From Asterella californica (Eukaryota > Streptophyta > Marchantiopsida > Marchantiales > Aytoniaceae): a DNA stretch of 64,000 bases. A program made the translations under genes and the position numbers. The DNA lies in contig JAYKYS010000010.1 in assembly GCA_036924285.1 (NCBI GenBank), forward strand, positions 15,413,001 through 15,477,000, read 5' to 3'. The notes beneath the pieces were generated by a model. The model ran no database searches. It was given only the letters and a program-made list of their open reading frames with translations, and was not told the origin of the DNA. Every line of letters starts with the position of its first letter. Within the stretch, counting starts at the first letter, position 1. This document shows positions 57,511 to 64,000 of this stretch, piece after piece.

Positions 57511-59144
57511 CGATCATACCACAGCCAAAAGGTTCTGCTCTTCCCAGGAAGACTCTCATCTCGACAACGTCCTCCATCAAACGTGGTGCAAGTGGAGGAG
57601 CTTGAGAAGTAGACGAGACGTCCTCTGGAGGAGCTGCTTGTCTCTTGGTGACTCTCCGTCCATCTTTAGTCTCCTTTGGGACTCTACTATCAAGCTCATA
57701 GGCATCTCGTCGTCTCTTTTCTTCCAAAGAAACATCTTACAAGTGAACCTGTCTATCCACGTCTATCCACGTCCAAGAATACTTTGATAGACATAGTGTC
57801 TACGAGATCTCCTCATCATGTGACCCTACGGATAGTCTCGACTCCTCTCTTCAACACCTCAGAAAGAACTTCAGCATTACTCTTCTCAGCAGTCCTATCA
57901 AGCAAACGTACCAAAGGTACCATCAACGTAGTTACTATTGCAGTCGTATCGATCCGAGGTATACTCCTCATGCCTCCTCGACCAAATTGCATGCTCAATG
58001 ACTCTCGAGTACAAGCAAAATGTAATCTACTGTTTTGGTAGCGAACCACACCATCTCAGTAGAGCGGTCGTAAGCCCTTGACAGTCTCCTCAAAGATGAT
58101 CTAGATTGTCACACCAGATACATCTACAAATAAGAGCACCTCATGGACGTGCAGTAGCAAGCGTTGGTGATTGTTCTCTATGCAAACTAACCAGCTCTAC
58201 ATTCTACTCTCGCATCTACCGGATCAGATCTTCAATTTGGTTCTGTTGACCCTGGTTCTCTACAAGTCTCTGAACATGTACTCTTTGTGCAGGAACTGAC
58301 ATAATTGACACTAGAGGGATCGCTACAGGAACAACAAGTCTAGGAGTAGGAGTCGGAAGCTCCTGTACTTGAGGAGCAATGTGAGATTGAGAGATCACTT
58401 TTGCAAGCGAACATCCTCATACAACCACTCTTCCTCGTCTCTACGTCGTCAGAACAACAACGACATCCTTAACTCTCTCCCAATCAGTAGTAACATCTCC
58501 TTCAGCCGATCTAGCTGTTAACATGAAGCATAAACGATTTGTCGTGATCTTAACGATGGCTTGCAAGAAAAGCTCTGTCCTTCTAGCATCCAAGGTTATA
58601 CCTTCAAGCGTTGAAAGCTATCGGTATCTCCGATCGAATTCTCTCAACAACTCGTTCAATCTCATGATACGACCAGGTTGTTGCTCAACCCAATCAAGAA
58701 ACGTTCTCCTAGTAACCCTCTCAGAATCCTCTTCAAGAAATTCCTCTCGGAGAGCTCATTCAAAACTTAGCCAAACACCAAGATTGGCTGAGTTTTGAAT
58801 GAGCTCACGAATCACAGTTAGCTCAAAACTATCGATCATCTATGCATCAATCATCCTCACAAGCTCCATCTCTCCTCTGTACTCACGTAGATACGTGGAA
58901 ATATCTCTATCTTCAAATCTTCCACATCTATTCATAATTGCTTGCAAAGTCTTCGTAGATTTTAACTCACCCTCTAACAATGATCGGATATTGTTGAACT
59001 AAGACCGCAAACGTCTTCAAAATCTAAGTAGTATCAAGATCCGATGTTGTCATCGTTGCAGTCGTAGGTGCAATAGAAGGTGGGGCAGTCGACGTTGATG
59101 CAACAGCCGTAGAGGTAGTAGCAGCGCTTCCACTCTACGACCAT
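57511..59144 (-). pseudogene. degenerate A/B-family relative: gag body
   Basis: Minus-strand gag remnant starting with a decayed ATG at 59142-59144 and an Ala/Thr-rich N-terminus. 57816-58049 matches the post-knuckle part of A gag (LHFACTRESLSMQFGRGGM, SEVLKRGVETIRRV). 57600-57727 matches EEKRRRDA. 58216-58398 corresponds to the proline-rich spacer. Many frameshifts. Same copy as 55313-56244, split by the solo LTR. Confidence 0.75.
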
Positions 59145-60195
59145 CTCTTCTTTGTGTGAAAATCTCAACCTCCACGGTCAATCACCCCAAGACGATTCTC
59201 AATGAAAGCACCAGATTTATGTCGAGGAGAGTCTTTCTCACGAAGGGCGAGTCTTCTAACTGTGATTAATTATGATGATAGAGATTAAATGAGAGGGCAA
59301 AAGCAAACCAGCTTGCTTGTGATAATTAGAGTGTTTCACATATATCAATTTCTGTTCGACAATCAATCCTTACTCAATTAGATCAATTTTCATTCAACAG
59401 AAGGTAGATTCACCTCCAAATACAACAACATATGAAATTCAAACTCCCAATACTTTATTTCTCTTCCTGTGACCTTCTCACATTCAAAAAAATAAAATCC
59501 TTGATTCTCTCAATCCTTGTCTTCCTCCCCTATGCATCGATGACTCTTCTTGATGATAAAAGTTACAATATCTCTAATCGCGCGATGCGACAATTTTCTT
59601 CCGTAACACTTCAGCTTAGCTGAGGTCTTTATAAGCAGACTTGCGTATCAACCAAGCAGATCTCCTGCTAAGCTAAGTCCTTGCTTATTAAAAATTTCTC
59701 GACGAGTGACACAATTCTTGTGAAAATATCTTCTGTTCACCGTATGGACGTCACGTAGCACAACACCGGACACTCTGTTTTGTTTTAATTTGTTTTTAAA
59801 CCTCTTTTTGATGTGGAGCTTTATGCAGCCAGGTGCTGCTGCCCTTGAGTCCCCTTGGTAGGGCGACTTGACCCCAAGCCGCCCGGGCTAGATATTATGA
59901 GGTTAACACGCTACACTCTTTACGACATAATGTTTGAGAAATATTATTTCAGTAACTTTAACAAATGTGACAAATAGTGTTACCAACACTAACTTTGGCT
60001 GACACTATTACTTTCGCGCACCTACCGCCTTGTTGCGCCAGCGGAAGCTCTAACTCAGTAGGTCGCAAACTTTACACCGCTAACATGCAAACACAATCAC
60101 AAGTTAGCGTCCATGCACCACTTACCTTAGTTCTGGTTGGTCCGGACCGGAGCCGGACCGTCTCCCTAATCATCAAGCTCCGCAATCCTAAGTCC
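59145..60195. other. spacer, nothing recognised
   Basis: AT-rich sequence without protein similarity. A GC-rich segment at about 59820-59890 contains GGGCGACTTGACCCCAAG and can form small stems; I cannot assign it. The 5' LTR expected for the degenerate gag copy is not recognisable. Confidence 0.4.
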
Positions 60196-61096
60196 TGTAA
60201 CGACCTATGTTACACATAGGAAGTTTGTCTATTAGTAAGGTGTTTAGTTCTAACTAAGTGTTGAGAATGTTTATTTGCTGCCAAAGTACTTTTAGGAGAT
60301 ATCAAGTTAGTCATGACTAGCTAAAAGTTAGTTATGGTTAAACTTAGCTGTACTTTTGGCAGAATTCAGATATTTGCTAAAGAGTGAGCACTACTATCTT
60401 GTCATCTTGTCTAAAAGGTAGAAAGGAGGTGGAAAGTATCCCTTATCTCCTTTTTGACTTGATATTAGTGGTTGGATTAAAGTTGTGGACTTTGTGGGCA
60501 TTAAAAACAAGAAGAGATTCCACATGTTTCCTTTTTAGTGGGTCCTAGTGTAGAGGGGGGGTGGAAATTCGAGATTCCTTGAGAATATTCCAGAATCCTT
60601 CTAGAAGTTGTTGACTTTGAAGGAATAAGCCCATGTGAAAAGGTAAAAAGCCCATGTGATCAATGCTTTTACCTTAAGTAATATCTTAGTAAAACCCGGT
60701 AAAAGTAGTTACGGCTGAGTTACCGGAGGGTACCGGAGGGTACCAAAGTAAAAACCTAGAATGTATAAATAGAGGAGTAGAGAAGAGCTCCTCATCCTTG
60801 TTTTCACATCGTCGTAATGACAACTTGAGTAATATAGAGAGTGTGGGATATTTTTAGCATGTGAGAACTTGAGAGACGTCGTTAGAATGGAGATTTTAGT
60901 TGATAAGTTTGTGGGTGTATGAATGAGAGTGAACTTAGCATTTTTCCCTTCAAGATTCATGGTGTGCTTCCATCAAAGCCATCAGAGGTGACCCCTGAGT
61001 GAGAGACAGACCCGACAGTTGCAGATTCGTGGATGACGATCGTGGAGGTTGAGAGATCGGGGGGTAGTTGATCGTTAGGACGGCGGAGGGTTTACA
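60196..61096 (+). repeat. 5' LTR of gypsy element D
   Basis: Bounded as TGTAACGACC to GGGTTTACA because a primer site follows four bases later; the partner LTR is outside the window. TATAAATA at 60764-60771 is a plausible core promoter, which would place transcription start near 60795. ACCGGAGGGT is repeated in tandem just upstream of it. The exact start is uncertain. Confidence 0.65.
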
Positions 61097-61100
61097 TTTT

Positions 61101-61118
61101 TGGTTCCGTTGCCGGGAC
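61101..61118 (+). other. primer binding site of element D
   Basis: TGGTTCCGTTGCCGGGAC resembles the TGGCGCCGTTGCCGGGG-type site of several plant gypsy elements (known, from memory). Its place right after TTTACA marks the LTR edge. Confidence 0.7.
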
Positions 61119-61410
61119 CTGACTTGAAGGGATCGTTGAACGATGTTTAGAGTTCAGTTCTATATTCGACAAAAGGAGATTATGAGAGAGCACATGGAGA
61201 GAACGTTGGGAGGAGAGAGAGCTAACGCGATGTTAGCAACGTTAGAACCTTTCGTGTATCCCGTAGTGATATATGACGCGTTCGAAGTCATTCTTTACAT
61301 CTTGTTCACTTAGAAAGGGTTTGAGGAGAGTTGAAAGAAGGTGCAACAAGAGTTGTAGAGAAAGGAGGAGAGAAAAGTTATTAGAGGAGAGAAATTTGTG
61401 AGTTTAGAAA

Positions 61411-61880
61411 TTCTGCTCTCTGGAAAATTTGTACAGTCGCTGTCAACTTTTCTGTGAATTTTATTTTCCTGTGAAACTTTCCAGTGTTTTAGATTGGCTG
61501 ATAACCTATCTAAGACAAAAGAAATCATAGGAAAAGGTGGTGTAGAGAGGGAGCAATGATTTTTCAAAGTTGAGGGGGTCTATTCGTGAGAGTTGAGGAA
61601 TTCTGTTCTCTGGAGAAAGTTTACAGTCAGTGCCAGATTTTCTGTGAATTTTATTTTCCTGAGAAACTTTCCAGTGTTTTAGAGTGGCTGATAAGCTATC
61701 CAGGACAAAAGAAATCATGAGAAGATGAGGTCTGAAGAGGGAGAAAGGATTTTTCAAAGTGGAGGGGGTTGACAACCATGAGGGAAGTGAAAATATACAA
61801 ATTTCAGTTCTCTGAAAATTTGTACAGTCATCACCATCTCTTCTGATTAGGGAAGTTTCTGTTGAAACTTCATGATTTAG
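61411..61880 (+). repeat. tandem repeats in element D leader
   Basis: Three units of about 190-200 bp starting at 61411, 61601 and about 61801, each opening with TTCTG(C/T)TCTCTGG or similar. Units 1 and 2 share GAATTTTATTTTCCTG, CTTTCCAGTGTTTTAGA and GACAAAAGAAATCAT. Unit 3 is partial and diverged. Confidence 0.85.
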
Positions 61881-61984
61881 TAGCTTGGAGGTTGAGCTAC
61901 TGCAGACCACAAAAATCTTGGAGAGATCTCTTACCAACTAAGAGATATACGTTTCGGCATACAAGGAGGTCTTGAAGATACGTC

Positions 61985-62302
61985 ATGGGGAATCCAGTTC
62001 GAATGACGAGGTGGAAGAAGAGACGTTTAGGAGTTCGAACAGAGACGGAGAAGCCCAAGTTAAGTATAGATGAGTTACGAACACGCATCTATAGCACTTG
62101 GGGTGCTCTCTTTACCCTATACGAAGAAGCTTCCACGACCATTGGCACAGATTTGAAGAAAGTCGAGTTTAAAGCATCATTCACTATGGAGGCCACGAAT
62201 GCTCCTGGTGAAATAGAGTTGGATCCTTACAAGAGTGAGTTCAAGATGTCTGTAGTGATGAGTACAAACGAGGGTGAGGAGGATCATATCTTCGATAGTT
62301 AA
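61985..62302 (+). CDS. small unknown ORF in element D leader
   Basis: 105 codons from the ATG at 61985, basic N-terminus (RWKKRRLGVR) and acidic C-terminus (NEGEEDHIFDS). I do not recognise it. Balanced composition and position between PBS and gag suggest an element-encoded accessory or leader protein, but chance is possible. Confidence 0.4.
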   Translation: MGNPVRMTRWKKRRLGVRTETEKPKLSIDELRTRIYSTWGALFTLYEEASTTIGTDLKKVEFKASFTMEATNAPGEIELDPYKSEFKMSVVMSTNEGEEDHIFDS

Positions 62303-62425
62303 TTTTAGACTGGATTTTATTTCGTGTATATCATGTATAATACACGATTTCCAATATAAAGCTCGGAAGAGTTAAGAAAGTGATGTAGAATTATTTTCCT
62401 CTATGATATTTTGTCCACTTAATGG

Positions 62426-62916
62426 TTGAGAAGGTGCAACATGAGTGGAAATTCAAAAGATTGGAAAGTTAGACTTAGAAACCTTCCTCAAGGTTTAGAT
62501 GTCATAGTAAGTGTCGGAGAAAGTTCGAGAGAGATTATCGTCGAGTTTGAAAACCCTAGTACTAAACCTCAAGTAGAATCTCCGAGGAGAAGAGTAGAAA
62601 CCGACTTGTGGTGTTATTTCTGTAGGGGTTGGGACACAAAGTAGTGAATTGTCCAACTAGAATCAGAACCGAGAGAGCTAAAGGGAAGCGGGAGTTTACT
62701 GATTTGAGTCTTCGAGTGGGTCCATCGTCACCAGCGCCAATTCATCTTCTAGGCGAAGATCCTTGTCCAAGTTGTGGAGTGGGTGATCTATCAAGAGGAC
62801 ACAAGTGCGTCGATGTGGCCGCCCTACTTACGTCCGTAGTCGAGAAGTTGGACGAGACTCAAAGAGCTGAGACGGAGAAGTTGTCGACTTCAAAGGAGGA
62901 CTCGGCTGAGTTGTGA
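62426..62916 (+). pseudogene. leader ORF of element D with frame-split CCHC knuckle
   Basis: Two overlapping frames. 62426-62644 ends just after C-Y-F-C; 62629-62916 starts with GHKVVNCP. Together they have the ligands of a C-x2-C-x4-H-x4-C knuckle, but split by one base at about 62626-62640. The second part has another Cys/His cluster (CPSCGVGDLSRGHKC). Either an old frameshift in a nucleic-acid-binding leader protein or a recoding site. It precedes the gag frame. Confidence 0.5.
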
Positions 62917-63129
62917 TGGAGATCGTCATTCGGATGGTGGAGAAGGCGGTGATGCGACTCAGACTCATGATTACCTTGGGAGAAGAGATGGCACAAGAGG
63001 TGTTGTTACAACCATTTCCTTTCATTTTACCTATGGTAGATTATTCGCGAATGAAATTGGTGATGTTCGTACTCTTTTAGCGAGTAGTTATTGCACGACG
63101 ATTAGAAGAGTAGAAAGAGTAGTTACAAG

Positions 63130-64000
63130 ATGGGAAAGCTACCCGTGTTTCATGGGAAGGACAATGAAGATGTAGAACCATTTGTTCGAGACTTCAAAAG
63201 AGGTTGCATCGGAAACAACGTGAGAAGGAAGGAAGAATGGGTGTTGTTACTGCCAGAGTTTTTAGAAGATTTTGCTCTTACGTGGTATGAAGACCGAGTG
63301 AAGAGCCAGACACCTGGTGCAGTTGAGGACACATGGGAGACGTTGAGTAATGCACTCATCGAAGAATTTCTTCCAGAAGAGAGTTATGAGAAGCTCATGG
63401 TGGAGCTTACTCATTTGAAGCAACGGGACGACGAGAAAGTTCGGCAATATGCCGAAAGGGTGGATAAGTTGGAGCAACGGTTTCGGACGGTCTTACGGAA
63501 GAGTGGAGACAATGTGGAGTTAACGATGGCGGGGATTGGAGCAGTGTTGACCAAGAACTTGGTGGGAGGGTTGAGGCCTTCAATTCGAACCCAAGTGAGG
63601 TACGAGAAGCCAGCAACCAAAGCGGAGGCCATCAAGATAGCGACAAATATGGAAGAGAGTTTGGATGAAGGATATATCATCCAACCTCATCATGCTGCTC
63701 TGGTGTCAACTCCGATTTCTGGTGTAGTCACAACGATCGCACCTGCACCATCACAATTGGTGATTGCTTCAACGTCAGCTCCTACTCCAACGGTGGTGTC
63801 AAGACCGGTTGTCCCAACAACGATGTCTACTGCCACCTCTGATTTTCATGCCGAGCTGAAGAGCATCACCGATACTCTTGCGGATCTCAAGATAAACGTG
63901 GTACAGTTACGAGAATGGAGGAACAAAGGTGGAGGAGGAGGTCAAAGAGGTTACGACAACAATCCCAATCGAGGAAATCAAGGTAACTTTGGAGGTAACC
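63130..64000 (+). CDS. element D gag, runs off the window
   Basis: Open from the ATG at 63130 (first ATG after an in-frame TAG at 63103) to the window end, 290 codons without a stop. It carries the gypsy gag/capsid signature: EEWVLLLPEFLEDFALTWYED, FLPEESYEKLMVELTHLKQRDDEKVRQYAERV and NLVGGLRPSIRTQVRYE. A Pro/Thr/Ser-rich spacer, a short coiled stretch (ELKSITDTLADLKINVV) and a Gly/Arg/Asn-rich tail follow, the usual lead-in to a CCHC knuckle. It appears intact so far. Confidence 0.88.
   Translation, partial: MGKLPVFHGKDNEDVEPFVRDFKRGCIGNNVRRKEEWVLLLPEFLEDFALTWYEDRVKSQTPGAVEDTWETLSNALIEEFLPEESYEKLMVELTHLKQRDDEKVRQYAERVDKLEQRFRTVLRKSGDNVELTMAGIGAVLTKNLVGGLRPSIRTQVRYEKPATKAEAIKIATNMEESLDEGYIIQPHHAALVSTPISGVVTTIAPAPSQLVIASTSAPTPTVVSRPVVPTTMSTATSDFHAELKSITDTLADLKINVVQLREWRNKGGGGGQRGYDNNPNRGNQGNFGGN

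Overview
The window is nuclear DNA of a land plant. Two things show this: an intron-containing AINTEGUMENTA/PLETHORA-type AP2 transcription factor gene at 7232-12716, a plant-specific family, and a dense block of plant-style LTR retrotransposons. The gene's tail, the euANT motifs and the kinds of element suggest a bryophyte (moss or liverwort), but that assignment is inference.

Layout. 1-7231: upstream flank and probable long 5' leader with GA microsatellites. 7232-12716: AP2/ANT gene, nine coding exons including a 9-nt micro-exon, 834 codons after splicing. 12717-16.7 kb: 3' flank with nothing recognised apart from a possible small inverted-repeat element. 16.7-55 kb: a five-level nest of retrotransposons. 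A decayed Ty1/copia element (16.7-20.2 and 54.5-55.0 kb) was split by a decayed Ty3/gypsy element 'E' (20193-54493, 5-bp target duplication ACATC). The LTR of E was split by the 'MTase element' (28259-54378, duplication ACTC). That element was split by gypsy element 'A' (29110-45252, duplication GCGC). A was split by 'B', a relative of A in inverted orientation (35094-42696, duplication GCGT). 55.2-59.1 kb: an old, heavily mutated relative of A/B carrying a solo LTR. 60.2-64 kb: the 5' half of another gypsy element 'D' (LTR, PBS, leader, gag), running off the window.

The most notable item is the MTase element (minus strand). Its gag-pol reads in one frame as gag, CCHC knuckles, aspartic protease, a complete-looking C5 cytosine DNA methyltransferase, reverse transcriptase, RNase H and integrase. 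Once the A insertion is skipped, it ends in an intact C4HC3 PHD finger followed by a stop. A retrotransposon with both a DNA-methylation writer and a putative chromatin reader could mark its own copies or target sites. This copy has four in-frame stops, so it is probably inactive, but the domain architecture is clear.

A and B have reverse transcriptase and integrase of a type I associate with basidiomycete fungal gypsy elements (F-L-D-D catalytic box, D-H-G protease). Because B lies inverted inside A, the locus has long near-identical inverted arms that could give hairpin RNA.
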